From Prolixibacteraceae bacterium (GTDB lineage Bacteria > Bacteroidota > Bacteroidia > Bacteroidales > Prolixibacteraceae), in the NCBI GenBank assembly GCA_029975525.1, contig JARKOX010000128.1, positions 1-64,000 on the forward strand: DNA of 64,000 bases, written 5' to 3'. Numbering within the stretch: the stretch's first letter is position 1; the number at the start of each line of letters is the position of its first letter. The position numbers were made by a program, and so were the translations under genes. Shown here piece by piece: positions 19,142 through 28,619 of the stretch. Under the pieces are notes generated by a model. That model was not told the DNA's origin. It did not search any database and saw only the letters and a program-made list of their open reading frames with translations.

Positions 19142-20047
19142 TTATTTAAAACAGCTCAGGAATTTGCGGGGCACGGGAGTTTCAAAACGCATCTCCTTGC
19201 CTGTTACCGGATGCCGGAACGCCAGGATCATGGCATGCAGCCCCACCCTTCCGATCGGATTTTGCGTCGATCCGTACTTTTTGTCCCCAACAATGCAGTG
19301 TCCGATGTCGCTCAAATGGACGCGGATCTGGTTTTTGCGGCCACTTTCCAGGGTTACCTTCAGCAGTGAAAACCGGTCGTTGGTTTTAAGGGTTTTGTAA
19401 CGGGTGACGGCCGGTTTTCCGTCGCCGGGTTCCTGACTCGAATAGACCATCATCGCTTTGTTCTCCCGGAGCCATGAAGAGATAACTCCTTCGGGCTGCT
19501 TTACCGTTCCTTCGGTCAGCGCGGCGTAACTGCGCTCGATGATAACCGAATACCACGCCTCCTGCAGCATTTTCTGCACTTTGGCGCTTTTGGCAAACAT
19601 CATCAATCCCGAGGTTTCGCGGTCGAGCCGGTGAACCACAAAAATTTTTCCGCCCGGATTTTTGGTTTTCACATGGTCGCGCAGCATGCTGTAGGCCGTA
19701 AAGGTTTCCTTGTCGTCGGTAGCGACCGAAAGAACCCCAGCGTGTTTGTCGATTACAATCAGGTCGCGGTCTTCGTAAACCACGGTGATTCCGCGGTAGG
19801 TTTTGGGTTTGGGGATTTTGAAACGGCTGATGGTCACCTGCTGGCCGGGGCGAAGCGGATGGTTAAACTGGCTGATGATTTCATCATCGACCAAGACCTG
19901 CCGGTCGCGCAGCAGTGTTTTGATGTTGTCGCGGTTTTTGTGCGGCATCTGCTTCAGCAGAAACTCCATCAACGCAGCGCTTTCTGCCACCCGGAAAGTG
20001 GTCTCGGCTTTCCGGGGCGTATTTCTTTTTTCGGGTTTATTTACCAT
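19142..20047 (-). CDS. RluA-family RNA pseudouridine synthase
   Basis: This 301-residue enzyme has an N-terminal S4-like RNA-binding region (residues 28-85, KTLLRDRQVLVDDEIISQFNHPLRPGQQV). The pseudouridine synthase domain carries the catalytic Asp in HRLDRETSGLMMF and also LLKVTLESGRKNQIRVHL. It makes pseudouridine in rRNA or tRNA; the exact target is not evident. The next gene upstream on this strand is ywbE (12 bp gap), so the two are probably co-transcribed. Confidence 0.93.
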   Translation of the reverse strand: MVNKPEKRNTPRKAETTFRVAESAALMEFLLKQMPHKNRDNIKTLLRDRQVLVDDEIISQFNHPLRPGQQVTISRFKIPKPKTYRGITVVYEDRDLIVIDKHAGVLSVATDDKETFTAYSMLRDHVKTKNPGGKIFVVHRLDRETSGLMMFAKSAKVQKMLQEAWYSVIIERSYAALTEGTVKQPEGVISSWLRENKAMMVYSSQEPGDGKPAVTRYKTLKTNDRFSLLKVTLESGRKNQIRVHLSDIGHCIVGDKKYGSTQNPIGRVGLHAMILAFRHPVTGKEMRFETPVPRKFLSCFK

Positions 20048-20059
20048 TTAATATACGAA

Positions 20060-20254
20060 TTAACCGATTATCTCTTTGACGCGGCCAACCAGTCCGTTGG
20101 TCAGCCTGACCTTGATTCCGTGCGGGTGCTGGGGAGAGTTGGTCAGGATATCCCGGACAATCCCTTCGGTGAGCTTCCCGGTGCGCTGATCTTCTTTCAG
20201 CACCACACGAACCGCCAACCCGATTTTTATCTCCTTGCGCAATGTTCCTTTCAT
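20060..20254 (-). CDS. ywbE: YwbE family small protein
   Basis: This 64-residue protein matches the YwbE family (DUF2196) along its whole length: KIGLAVRVVLKEDQRTGKLTEGIVRDIL followed by HPHGIKVRLTNGLVGRVKEI. The function is unknown. The KOW-like beta fold and the conserved H-P-H-G-I-K-V segment fit nucleic-acid or ribosome binding, which is inference. It shares an operon with the RluA-type pseudouridine synthase. The ORF track also lists a longer out-of-frame ORF here, which is a shadow. Confidence 0.88.
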   Translation of the reverse strand: MKGTLRKEIKIGLAVRVVLKEDQRTGKLTEGIVRDILTNSPQHPHGIKVRLTNGLVGRVKEIIG

Positions 20255-20507
20255 GCCGCAAATGTATCGTATTTTTCGGGGTTGAAGAGCCAGATTGGGG
20301 GATAGGTCACCAAATAATCATTTTTTTGGAAAAATAAAATAGCCGCCATAATTTATTTTGAATAAAATCATTATCATTGCGCAAGAATTGAGTCATTGAT
20401 TTCAGAACGTCATTTTTTTCAACTTTCCGTTCATTGTGTAAGTGAAGTTTTGCCCGCCTGGTTTCAACCTCATTAACTTATTTAAAATCACTTAATTTTT
20501 AGTTTTA

Positions 20508-20906
20508 ATGAACATTTACATTTCAAACTTAAGCTACGATGTCAACGACGCCGACTTAAGAGAGTTATTTGAAGAGTACGGAGCAGTATCTTCAGCACGC
20601 GTGATTACAGACAAATTTTCGGGCCGGTCAAGAGGATTCGGATTTGTTGAAATGGACAACGACGAAGAAGCACAAAAAGCGATTGAGGAATTGAACCAAG
20701 CAGAATATGATGGCAAAACCATCAGCGTTTCTGTAGCCAAACCCAGAGAAGAGCGCCCGGAAAGAAGGCCTTACTCAGGTGGTGGCGATCGTCGTGGCGG
20801 CAGCTTCCACGGAGGCGAACGCCGTAGCGGCGGTGATTTCCGCGGTGGCGACCGTCGTGGTGGCAGCGGTGGCGGATTCAATTCCGGCAGAGGAAACAGG
20901 TACTAA
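20508..20906 (+). CDS. RRM-domain RNA-binding protein with Gly/Arg-rich tail
   Basis: This 132-residue protein has one RRM at residues 1-80 with RNP2 (IYISNL) and RNP1 (RGFGFVEM). A flexible tail of repeated GGDRRGG/GGERRSGG units makes up the rest. Such small RRM proteins are abundant in Bacteroidota and cyanobacteria and probably act as RNA chaperones in place of Hfq-type proteins. Upstream lies an A+T-rich region of about 250 bp, which could be a long regulated 5' leader. A strong terminator follows directly. Confidence 0.92.
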   Translation: MNIYISNLSYDVNDADLRELFEEYGAVSSARVITDKFSGRSRGFGFVEMDNDEEAQKAIEELNQAEYDGKTISVSVAKPREERPERRPYSGGGDRRGGSFHGGERRSGGDFRGGDRRGGSGGGFNSGRGNRY

Positions 20907-20921
20907 TAACTATCTGAATAT

Positions 20922-20950
20922 AAAAAAGGCATCCGAGGATGCCTTTTTTT
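20922..20950. terminator. Rho-independent terminator of the RRM gene
   Basis: AAAAAAGGCATCC and the GATGCCTTTTTTT arm form a tight hairpin with a short loop 15 bp after the RRM stop. The A-run makes it usable from the ThuA side as well. Confidence 0.9.
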
Positions 20951-20975
20951 GTGTCTGCTATTTGACGAATCGAAC

Positions 20976-21743
20976 TTAATTAATCCGTTTACCTGCCCAG
21001 TTAATGGCTGCGGCGATGTGTTCCACAATCTTCGGATCGCGGAAAGATTCGTGCGTGTGGCCAAAACCGGTATAAAAACTGCGGGCCCCTTTAACTTCAT
21101 GCCACCAAACCAGCGGGTGATCGCCCATCTTCCAGTCGTTGTTGCTGAATTTTTTAACCGACGATTCATCGAGGCTCATCAACACGTTAACCTTTGAACG
21201 GGGATTTTCCTTGAAGGTGTACCATTCATCGAAGGTGGTGTAGGTTTTCATCCCTTCAAAAGGTTTCATGGCCGGATGGTTGGTGTTTTCGATGATGACG
21301 GTAGCCTCCTGTGCCGGCGGATGGGTTTTGAAGAATCCTCCGTTCAGTTCGCCATACCAGGGCCACTCGTATTCGCAGTCGGCCGAGGCGTGCACCCCGA
21401 CAAACCCTTTCCCCGATCCGATAAATCTTTCGAATGCCTTTTGCTGGGCATCGTCAAGCACATCCTGCGTGGGATTCAGAAAAACGGCCACGTCGAAGTT
21501 TTTCAGCAGTTCATCGGTAAAGAGCGAAGCATCTTCCGTGCAGGTGAGCACCCAGGTCTGCGCCTTGCTGAGGTCGTAAAGCATTTTTACGCCCGAACTG
21601 ATCGACTCGTGCCGGAATCCTTTGGTCTTTGAAAAAACCAGCACATTCAGCGGCTTTTGTTCTTTTTCCTTCGGTTTCTCCTGTGCTTGCCCGGCAACAG
21701 CCGAAAACAGCACCGTGAGAGCAATCAAAATGGTTTGTTTCAT
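20976..21743 (-). CDS. ThuA-domain protein, exported
   Basis: This 255-residue ThuA-like (glutamine-amidotransferase-fold) protein has LNVLVFSKTKGFRHESI at the start of the fold, GKGFVGVHASADCEYEWPWYGELNGG in the middle and GDHPLVWWHEVKGARSFYTGFGHT near the end. The family is tied to disaccharide or sugar metabolism without a defined reaction. The ORF-track start at 21830 overlaps fucP. I choose ATG 21743, which begins a clean signal peptide (KQTILIALTVLFSAVAGQAQ). It follows fucP on the same strand by 70 bp and is likely co-transcribed. Confidence 0.9.
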   Translation of the reverse strand: MKQTILIALTVLFSAVAGQAQEKPKEKEQKPLNVLVFSKTKGFRHESISSGVKMLYDLSKAQTWVLTCTEDASLFTDELLKNFDVAVFLNPTQDVLDDAQQKAFERFIGSGKGFVGVHASADCEYEWPWYGELNGGFFKTHPPAQEATVIIENTNHPAMKPFEGMKTYTTFDEWYTFKENPRSKVNVLMSLDESSVKKFSNNDWKMGDHPLVWWHEVKGARSFYTGFGHTHESFRDPKIVEHIAAAINWAGKRIN

Positions 21744-21813
21744 CTGATAACGATTTAGGTTATTTTCTACAATGTTAGCAAAAAACCGACAATCCTCCTC
21801 CGGCTGCTTCCCG

Positions 21814-23115
21814 CTAATTAGCGGCAGCAATCCGCGAATGATGAATCGTGTAGGTCCGGTAACCGTAAATGGTGATCACCACAAAGCAGATGAACGGGAG
21901 GAAAAACGAAGCCCGGACTGCCGAGAAGGAGAAAATCACTCCCATATCAATCACACTTCCCATCAGGGGCGGCATGATTGAACCACCGAGAATGGCCATA
22001 ATCAGGCCGGCGGCCCCGATTTTGGCATCGTCGCCCATTCCACGAAGGGCAATCCCGTAAATGGTGGGGAACATCAGCGACATGCAGGCTGAAATTCCGA
22101 CCAGCGCATACAGCCCGGTCATTCCCTGGATGAAGATTGTACCCAACGTGAAGGCCATCCCGCCAATGGCCAGGAACATCAGCAACCTGCCGGGCGAAAT
22201 ATATTTCAGCAAAAAGGTGCAGATAAACCGGCTGACCACAAAAATTGCCATGGCAACCATATTGTAACCCTGCGCTTCGGCTTCCGACAGTCCCAGCTCC
22301 ATGGTGGCATAATGGATAATGAAAGTCCACACCATAATCTGGGCGCCCACATAAAACATCTGGGTAATCACTCCTTCGTAATATCTTTTGGTTTTCAGCA
22401 GCCGTTTAATGGTTTCCGAAAAGTGGACATTGTGGTTCTGATCCTGGTTTCCGGGCAGTTTGGCCAGGGCGATGATCACCAGCACCACCAGGATTACGAA
22501 GGCAATGCCAACATAAGGAAAGCGGATGGCAGCCAGATCTTTCGACGTAACTTCCTGCAGAAACGCGGGGTCCATGGCGACTCTTTCATCGGCCGATGCC
22601 GGATGCAGCCGGGCCAGAATAAGCTGTTGCGCCGCCAGCATTCCCACCAGCGAACCGATGGGATTAAATGCCTGTGCCAGGTTGAGCCTGCGCGTAGCCG
22701 TATCTTCGGGCCCCATTGAAAGGATATAAGGATTGGCGCTGGTTTCGAGAAACGACAGGCCGCAAGTCATGACAAAATAGGCAACCAAAAAGGGCCAGAA
22801 AACCATACTGATACTGGCCGGAATAAACAACAGGGCGCCGCCGGCATACAAGCCCAGTCCGACCAAAATGCCCGCTTTGTATGAAAAACGTTTGATGAAC
22901 AGCGCCGCCGGGAAGGCCATCGCAAAATAACCGCCGTAAAAGGCAAACTGAACCAGTGAACCTTCGAAATTGCTCATCATCAAAATCCGGGAAAAAGCTT
23001 TTACCATCGGGTTGGTAATGTCATTGGCAAACCCCCACAAAGCAAAACAGGAGGTAATCAGAATAAACGGCAATACCAGCTTTTTAGGTACCACCACATG
23101 TTTTTGTCTTTCCAT
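21814..23115 (-). CDS. fucP: L-fucose:H+ symporter family MFS permease
   Basis: This 433-residue major facilitator protein has twelve predicted helices. It matches FucP: LPFILITSCFALWGFANDITNPMVKAF in helix 1, FYGGYFAMAFPAALFIKRFSYKAG in helices 2-3, and TCGLSFLETSANPYILSMGP. The D46-equivalent acid is in FANDITNP and the E135-equivalent in FLETSANPY. Related permeases also carry glucose/galactose or N-acetylglucosamine, so fucose is likely but not certain. The gene heads a small unit with the ThuA gene. The GH95 fucosidase 2.8 kb away supports fucose. Confidence 0.85.
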   Translation of the reverse strand: MERQKHVVVPKKLVLPFILITSCFALWGFANDITNPMVKAFSRILMMSNFEGSLVQFAFYGGYFAMAFPAALFIKRFSYKAGILVGLGLYAGGALLFIPASISMVFWPFLVAYFVMTCGLSFLETSANPYILSMGPEDTATRRLNLAQAFNPIGSLVGMLAAQQLILARLHPASADERVAMDPAFLQEVTSKDLAAIRFPYVGIAFVILVVLVIIALAKLPGNQDQNHNVHFSETIKRLLKTKRYYEGVITQMFYVGAQIMVWTFIIHYATMELGLSEAEAQGYNMVAMAIFVVSRFICTFLLKYISPGRLLMFLAIGGMAFTLGTIFIQGMTGLYALVGISACMSLMFPTIYGIALRGMGDDAKIGAAGLIMAILGGSIMPPLMGSVIDMGVIFSFSAVRASFFLPFICFVVITIYGYRTYTIHHSRIAAAN

Positions 23116-23345
23116 AGGTTACAAACAATAGGTTTTAAAATTGAGTTTCACGTTTTTTCAAAACTCAAAAATGAAAAAAATATTCACAGCAGGTAACCTG
23201 CACTACCCTGCCCGATTCCGGTAAAAAGCAAAAAATCAGGAAGAAATTGCCTCCTCAAAATGGAGGAGAGCAGATCGGCCGGGCACAATCCGGGATATTC
23301 TGTTTAATTTTTTTTCGGAAGGCGTGTCGCGATTCAGAATTTTTA

Positions 23346-23353
23346 TATATTTG
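23346..23353 (+). promoter_or_regulatory. Bacteroidota -7 promoter box upstream of tRNA-Leu
   Basis: TATATTTG matches the Bacteroidota primary-sigma -7 consensus TAnnTTTG exactly, 55 bp before the tRNA. A convincing -33 TTTG box is not visible, so this is a partial promoter call. Confidence 0.45.
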
Positions 23354-23408
23354 CATCGCTTTTGAAGGCGCGCCAGCCGCGCAGAAAGAGTAAAAAGTTC
23401 TCACAAAA

Positions 23409-23495
23409 GCCCAGGTGGCGGAATTGGTAGACGCGCTAGTTTCAGGGACTAGTGTTCGAAAGGATGTGCAGGTTCGAGTCCTGTCCTGGGCACCA
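23409..23495 (+). tRNA. tRNA-Leu (anticodon CAG)
   Basis: This 87-nt class II tRNA has acceptor stem GCCCAGG/CCTGGGC, discriminator A and an encoded CCA end. The anticodon arm is CTAGT-TTCAGGG-ACTAG, giving anticodon CAG (codon CUG). A long variable arm and the T arm with GGTTCGAGTCC are present. It stands alone with its own terminator. Confidence 0.96.
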
Positions 23496-23507
23496 ATCCA
23501 AAAACAG

Positions 23508-23541
23508 AAGCCTTACAGATAAAACTGTGAGGCTTTTTTCT
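23508..23541 (+). terminator. Terminator after tRNA-Leu
   Basis: AAGCCTTACAG and CTGTGAGGCTT pair (one G-U) around a six-base loop, followed by TTTTCTTTT, 12 bp after the tRNA. Confidence 0.85.
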
Positions 23542-23572
23542 TTTAATATCCCTGCTCCACGCCGGTGTGTGC

Positions 23573-23601
23573 AAAAAAAGAACCCCGCCGTCAGGCAGGG
23601 T
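23573..23601 (-). terminator. Terminator of the susC1-susD1 transcript
   Basis: On the minus strand ACCCTGCC and GGCGGGGT form an eight-pair stem with a four-base loop, followed by TCTTTTTTTG, about 55 bp beyond the susD1 stop. Confidence 0.8.
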
Positions 23602-23654
23602 CCCCTCTCAATTGGCAGTACAAAAACAGCCAACCTTTTTCAGTTGCTCTGGTA

Positions 23655-25337
23655 TCAGTATGGTTTGCCGGTTCCCTGAATAACCCAGATTTTCGACATC
23701 ACATGGTCTTTGGACTGTCCGGCCGGGACAAAAACGGTCGCTTCGAGCCGGCCGACAGCCTCGTTGTAATTGACCATGTATTTTTCATCAGAATTGGGTA
23801 CCGGGTAGGCCATCCGGATGGGGATCGCCGGGCCGTAGGAGGCTACCGGGCCGGGTTTCAGATCGGGAAAGCCGGTGCGCCGCCAGTCAAACCACGGCTC
23901 AACGTTCAGCCATCCGGCAAGCCACTTTTGCTCCATAATCCGCTCCAGCTTATTGGCTGCTGCGGCATAATCCACGCCCGGATTGCTGTAATAGGCATTA
24001 AAACTGAAGCCGTTTTTGCCATCGATAATTCCCCACCGGGTCATTGAAGCTTCAATACCCTTCCGGTAGTGGCTTTCGGCTGTACCGGCTACCGAAAATC
24101 CGCCCCTGAAGGCTGCTTCGGCCAGCAGGAACTCCACTTCGCTGTAATCCATGATATCGAGCCGGAGAAGAGGGTCGGTATTCTCGCGGTACCGGCCGTG
24201 CATGTAGGAGATAAAAGGACTTCTTTCGGCATTGAAAGTTTGCGAATAAGAGCCTTTGTTGTAGTTCATCGCATCCTGCACCGCCAGTCCCATGGGAAGC
24301 CCCACATACAGCGAAGTATCGAGGCTGGTGTTGGTAGTGGGCAGATATTTGACGGTGTAGCTATCGCCAAACATGGTGGTGACGGTTTTGTCGGTTTCGG
24401 CGGCAATGTTCAGGTCCCACTTGATCGCAACGGGCATCACCCAGCGGTAGAGCCGGGGATCGCTGATCGATTGCAGCTTGTCGACCAGGGTTGCACAGGG
24501 TTTGGTGGCAAACGGAGGATTCGACGAGTTGAGTTTTCCGCCGGGCGCTGAGTTTTCGGGGGTGGTCCCGATGTACTTCACCAGGGCGTCATCGTCGACA
24601 GCGGTAAACGCCTTGCCAGCCGCGTCGTTAAAAATAGCGATGATATCAACCCCCAGGGCCGACATGTCGTTCTTTTTGTCATACAATCGCATGGCATAAC
24701 GCAGGCGGAGCGAGTTGCAGAATTTACGCCATTTGGCGGCGTTCCCGGCATACATCAGGTCGGCGGCAGGCGTCACTTTGTAAGTTGCAATGTCGGGTTG
24801 TGCCAGCAACGTTTCCGCTTTGTTGAGATCTTCCAAAATACCTTTGTAGATATATTTCTGCTCGTCATATTTCGGAAAGTAAAGCCCTTCTTTGGCTTTC
24901 AGGCTTTCAGCATATGGAATATCCCCGAAAACATCCGTGGTAACCCCAAAAACTGCGGCACGGAAAATCAGCGAAATGGCTTCAAAAAACGGATTTTTAC
25001 TTTCCAGCGCATAGCCGTTAATCATCTGGATGTTGCGTAAGACATCGTAAAAGCCGTCCCACGATCCTTTGTCCCAGTTGTAATGATTTATTTTCCAGGA
25101 GCTTTCGTTGGTACCCACCTGTACATACTGCATGGCCCCGGCAACCTGCGAATTGTAGTTGCCCAGCGATTTGTAGTAGAGGGCCGTTTTGGAAAGCACA
25201 TACGGCAATATGTAGTTGGAGGAGACTTTTACCGGATTGTTGGGATCTTCGTTCAGTTTATCCAGATCGAGACATGAAAAAAGCGGCATAAACAGCGTGA
25301 TGGCCAAGAGGATGACGCCTATTTTGATCGTTTTCAT
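23655..25337 (-). CDS. SusD/RagB-family glycan-binding lipoprotein (first pair)
   Basis: This 560-residue surface lipoprotein has the lipobox LFMPLFSC followed by LDLDKLNEDPNNP, which is the start of the SusD-like group often found in peptide and glycan loci. Tetratricopeptide-like helices include FRAAVFGVTTDVFGDIPYAES and WRKFCNSLRLRYAMRL. The C-terminus has the usual FLLAEAAFRG and QKWLAGWLNVEPWFDWRRTGFP. It should bind substrate over the SusC1 pore. The gene follows susC1 by 12 bp, and a terminator follows it. It is a paralogue of the susD at 52.6 kb (shared VAGxMQYVQ). Confidence 0.93.
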   Translation of the reverse strand: MKTIKIGVILLAITLFMPLFSCLDLDKLNEDPNNPVKVSSNYILPYVLSKTALYYKSLGNYNSQVAGAMQYVQVGTNESSWKINHYNWDKGSWDGFYDVLRNIQMINGYALESKNPFFEAISLIFRAAVFGVTTDVFGDIPYAESLKAKEGLYFPKYDEQKYIYKGILEDLNKAETLLAQPDIATYKVTPAADLMYAGNAAKWRKFCNSLRLRYAMRLYDKKNDMSALGVDIIAIFNDAAGKAFTAVDDDALVKYIGTTPENSAPGGKLNSSNPPFATKPCATLVDKLQSISDPRLYRWVMPVAIKWDLNIAAETDKTVTTMFGDSYTVKYLPTTNTSLDTSLYVGLPMGLAVQDAMNYNKGSYSQTFNAERSPFISYMHGRYRENTDPLLRLDIMDYSEVEFLLAEAAFRGGFSVAGTAESHYRKGIEASMTRWGIIDGKNGFSFNAYYSNPGVDYAAAANKLERIMEQKWLAGWLNVEPWFDWRRTGFPDLKPGPVASYGPAIPIRMAYPVPNSDEKYMVNYNEAVGRLEATVFVPAGQSKDHVMSKIWVIQGTGKPY

Positions 25338-25349
25338 AATCGTAAATTT

Positions 25350-28300
25350 TTAAAATTCTAAACTAAGTTTTACACCCAAAGTTCCCGTCCATGGCATGGT
25401 ATTGTAATACTCGAGGCCGTTATTCCAGGCGCCGCCATTGGGTTTGAAAGCTCTTTCCGGGTCGATGTCCACGCCGGCCTTGGTCCATTCCAGCATGTTG
25501 GAAGCGACCAGGGAGATGCTGGAGTTCTGCAGGTGCAACTGCTGGTTGATCTTCCGGGGAAGATGGTAGGTCAGGGCAAGTTCCCTCAGTTTGACAAATG
25601 TGGCGTCGTAGGTGTTCCGGTAAGGAAATGGCCGGTTGGCGTAGCGGTTGGCATTGAAGGGGTCGAGCCATTTGGTTGTTGACCCGCCCAGATTTTCGAC
25701 ATAGGTTTTTACCCCATTCACCACCACTTCACGAACCCCGACATTGAAGCTGGCGTCCTGTTTACGTCCGGCGCCGCTCCCGGCAGGCCACGGAAAACCG
25801 CCGTATTCGGCCGTACGTCCGCCCACCCATTCTCCGAAGAAATATTGCGGGTTCTCTTTGATCTGTTCTTCAATACTCCGGTTGGGATCGTAGGCAATGC
25901 CCGAGAAGGTGTCTTCGCGCATCCCGTTATTTTGCATAAACATCATGGTTTTGGAGTAAAACTTCCCGCCCTGGTTCCAGTCGATATTGGCATAAACCGA
26001 AAAAGAGCCGTACCGGAAGGTGGGTTGAATCCCCAGGTTAAAATCGGGATTTGCATTTCCGATCTTCTTAATGTGATCGGGGTTGTTGTCGACCTGGTAC
26101 TGCCCGTTGGAATTGAGCAGCGGATAGCCGTAATAGGGCGACGATTTATCGGCAACGGTCAGCATGGGCTGGCAGTAGAAATCGCCGATCAGCCCTCCTT
26201 CGTAGGTGCGGAAATAGCATCCGTCGGATTCGGTCCACTGGGCATAGGCCATCCCCTCGGCCAGTTCAACCAGCCAGGTGCGGTTGCGGGTGAAATGAAG
26301 CCCCAGATCCCACCGGAATTTACCGGCAATCACCGGCGTGGTATTCAGGCTGACCTCCCATCCTTTACTTTCGATCAGGCCGGTGTTGATCTTTTTGCTG
26401 GTGGCTCCCGACTCAACAGGAACCGAAATGCTCAGCACCTGGTTTTCGTTCCGGACCCGGTACCAGGTTGCCTCCAGTCCGATCCTGTTTTTCACAAACC
26501 GTAAATCGGCGCCCACCTCCAGCGAAGTAGCCTTTTCGGGCACCAGATTGGGGTTTTGAAGCCCTCCGGCCATGTAAATTCTTTTTACCGATCCCCAGTC
26601 TGAGGCAATTGAAAAATTCTGACTGAGGCTGTAGGGACTGGTGTCGTTCCCCACCTGGGCAATCCCGGAACGCAGTTTGGCAAAGGTGATCCACTGCGGC
26701 AGCGCCACCATTTCGGAGAGCAGGATGCTCAGCGAAGCGGAGGGATAGAAATAGGAACGGTTTTCGGGCGGCAAAGTGCTCGACCAGTCGTTGCGGGCAG
26801 TCAGGTCGAGATAGAGCATGTCGTTGTAGCCCAGTGAGGCCATTCCGTAAACGCTGTAGATCGCTTTTTCAGACCAGTAGCTGCTGTAAACCACTGTTCC
26901 GGGTACGCCGTTGGAAATGGTGTACAAACCGGGGATCACCAGCTGTCCGGCCTGGTTGTAAATCGATTTGGCATAGGAATACATCCGGTTTCCGGCAATA
27001 AAAGCATTGAGATTCCATTTTTCATTCAAATCTTTCTGAAACGAAAGGTTGAGTTCCATGTTGGTCTCTTTCCGGCTGATGTCATACAGGGTGTACTGTC
27101 CGTTTGGCTCTGAATAGGAACTGAACGCCCTTTTGGATTCCCGGTTTTCGATATTGCCATCCCGCATGAAACGCCCCATGAGGGTGAGGTCATCGTTGAT
27201 TTTGTAATCAAACTGCACTTTGCTGGTCAGCCTTTCGCGTTTGAAGGCATTGGTATTTTCATAGGCCAGGAACCAGGCGTTATTCTGTTTCTCCTTGTAT
27301 TTCAGCTGCTGGAGCCCCTCCTGTCCTTTCACCCAGTAATCTTTCAGGTCGAGGATATTCACCTGCGCCCCGGTTTCGGTAAGGCTCCTGACGATATCGT
27401 TGCGGTCGTCGCCATTCACATTCGGCCGGTTGCCCGAACCCGATTCCGCCCAGTTGAACATGGCCGAAACCGAAAGTTTGCTGGTGAGATTGTAACCCGA
27501 ATTGAGTGAAATGGTGGAGCGGTTCAGATCAACATTCGGAATGATTCCCTGGTTTCGCATGTCGCCAACCGACAACCGGAAAAATCCTTTCTCGTAGTTG
27601 CCTTCCACACCAATATTATTGGTGGTGGTAAACCCGGTCTGAAAAAAATCCTTAAACCGGTTGGGGTAGGAAACCAGAGGAACTTTCTGGCCGTTCGAGT
27701 TCCACAACACCCACATCTCTCCCACATCGAGCTGGGCGCCCCAGGTTTCATTTTCAGGTTCTTCCAGTAAATGGGCCCCGGCTTTTCCGGAGCCAAATTT
27801 ATTTTGTACCGGAAAATAGTGATAGGGAATTTCAAAAACATTGGTTGTGCTGAAAGTTATCCCGATCCCTTTCCGGCCGGCAGCGCCCGACCGGGTGGTG
27901 ATCAGCACCACGCCGTTACCGGCGCGGGAACCGTACAGGGCGGCAGCGCTCGCCCCTTTCAGCACCGACACACTTTCAATGTCGTCGGGGTTGAGGTCGC
28001 TGATCTGGTTCCCGAAATCAGCCCCCTGGAAATAGTTGTTCAGCTGATTTTTAACCGGAATACCATCGATAACAAACAGGGGCTGGTTGTCATTGTTCAG
28101 CGAAGTGGCCCCGCGAATGATCATACTCACCGACGAACCGGAAGTACCATCCATCTGGTTGATTTTCACCCCGGAGACCTTACCCTGCAGTGCATTCAGT
28201 ACGTTCGTCTGGCTGGTCTCCGTCAGGTTGTCGCCTTTGACTTCCCCAACAGAATATCCCAGCGCTTTTTTGTCGCGCTTCAACCCCAGCGCCGTAACCA

Positions 28301-28619
28301 CCACTTCATCTACTCCAATGGTGGAAGCGCGCATCGTAACATCGATTGCGGACCTTCCGTCAACCGGAATTTCCTGCTTTTCCATTCCCACGAAAGAAAA
28401 AACCAGGATGTCTTTAAGGTTGTCGGCTGAGATGGAGTATTTCCCGTCAATATCAGTAATGGTACCTTTCGAGGTGCCCTTGACCAGGATACTAACTCCG
28501 GGAAGCAGTTCGCCCGAATTGCTTTTGACGACACCGCTTACCGGATGCTGTGCATACATGCGACCTGTCAACAGAACCAAAGTCCCCAACAGGAGCATCC
28601 GTAAAAACTTTTTTTTCAT
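25350..28619 (-). CDS. SusC/RagA-family TonB-linked outer membrane transporter (first pair)
   Basis: This 1089-residue SusC-type transporter starts at ATG 28619, which opens a signal peptide (RMLLLGTLVLLTGRMYAQ); the ORF-track start 45 bp upstream adds non-conserved residues. A carboxypeptidase-regulatory domain (GVVKSNSGELLPGVSILVKGTS) is followed by the plug with DEVVVTALGLKRDKKALGYSVGEV, a TonB-box-like region, and LKGASAAALYGSRAGNGVVLITT. The beta-barrel ends in LGVKLSLEF. It imports large ligands with SusD1. No enzyme gene follows it. The gene upstream on the same strand is the unknown gene ending at 28902. Confidence 0.95.
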   Translation of the reverse strand: MKKKFLRMLLLGTLVLLTGRMYAQHPVSGVVKSNSGELLPGVSILVKGTSKGTITDIDGKYSISADNLKDILVFSFVGMEKQEIPVDGRSAIDVTMRASTIGVDEVVVTALGLKRDKKALGYSVGEVKGDNLTETSQTNVLNALQGKVSGVKINQMDGTSGSSVSMIIRGATSLNNDNQPLFVIDGIPVKNQLNNYFQGADFGNQISDLNPDDIESVSVLKGASAAALYGSRAGNGVVLITTRSGAAGRKGIGITFSTTNVFEIPYHYFPVQNKFGSGKAGAHLLEEPENETWGAQLDVGEMWVLWNSNGQKVPLVSYPNRFKDFFQTGFTTTNNIGVEGNYEKGFFRLSVGDMRNQGIIPNVDLNRSTISLNSGYNLTSKLSVSAMFNWAESGSGNRPNVNGDDRNDIVRSLTETGAQVNILDLKDYWVKGQEGLQQLKYKEKQNNAWFLAYENTNAFKRERLTSKVQFDYKINDDLTLMGRFMRDGNIENRESKRAFSSYSEPNGQYTLYDISRKETNMELNLSFQKDLNEKWNLNAFIAGNRMYSYAKSIYNQAGQLVIPGLYTISNGVPGTVVYSSYWSEKAIYSVYGMASLGYNDMLYLDLTARNDWSSTLPPENRSYFYPSASLSILLSEMVALPQWITFAKLRSGIAQVGNDTSPYSLSQNFSIASDWGSVKRIYMAGGLQNPNLVPEKATSLEVGADLRFVKNRIGLEATWYRVRNENQVLSISVPVESGATSKKINTGLIESKGWEVSLNTTPVIAGKFRWDLGLHFTRNRTWLVELAEGMAYAQWTESDGCYFRTYEGGLIGDFYCQPMLTVADKSSPYYGYPLLNSNGQYQVDNNPDHIKKIGNANPDFNLGIQPTFRYGSFSVYANIDWNQGGKFYSKTMMFMQNNGMREDTFSGIAYDPNRSIEEQIKENPQYFFGEWVGGRTAEYGGFPWPAGSGAGRKQDASFNVGVREVVVNGVKTYVENLGGSTTKWLDPFNANRYANRPFPYRNTYDATFVKLRELALTYHLPRKINQQLHLQNSSISLVASNMLEWTKAGVDIDPERAFKPNGGAWNNGLEYYNTMPWTGTLGVKLSLEF

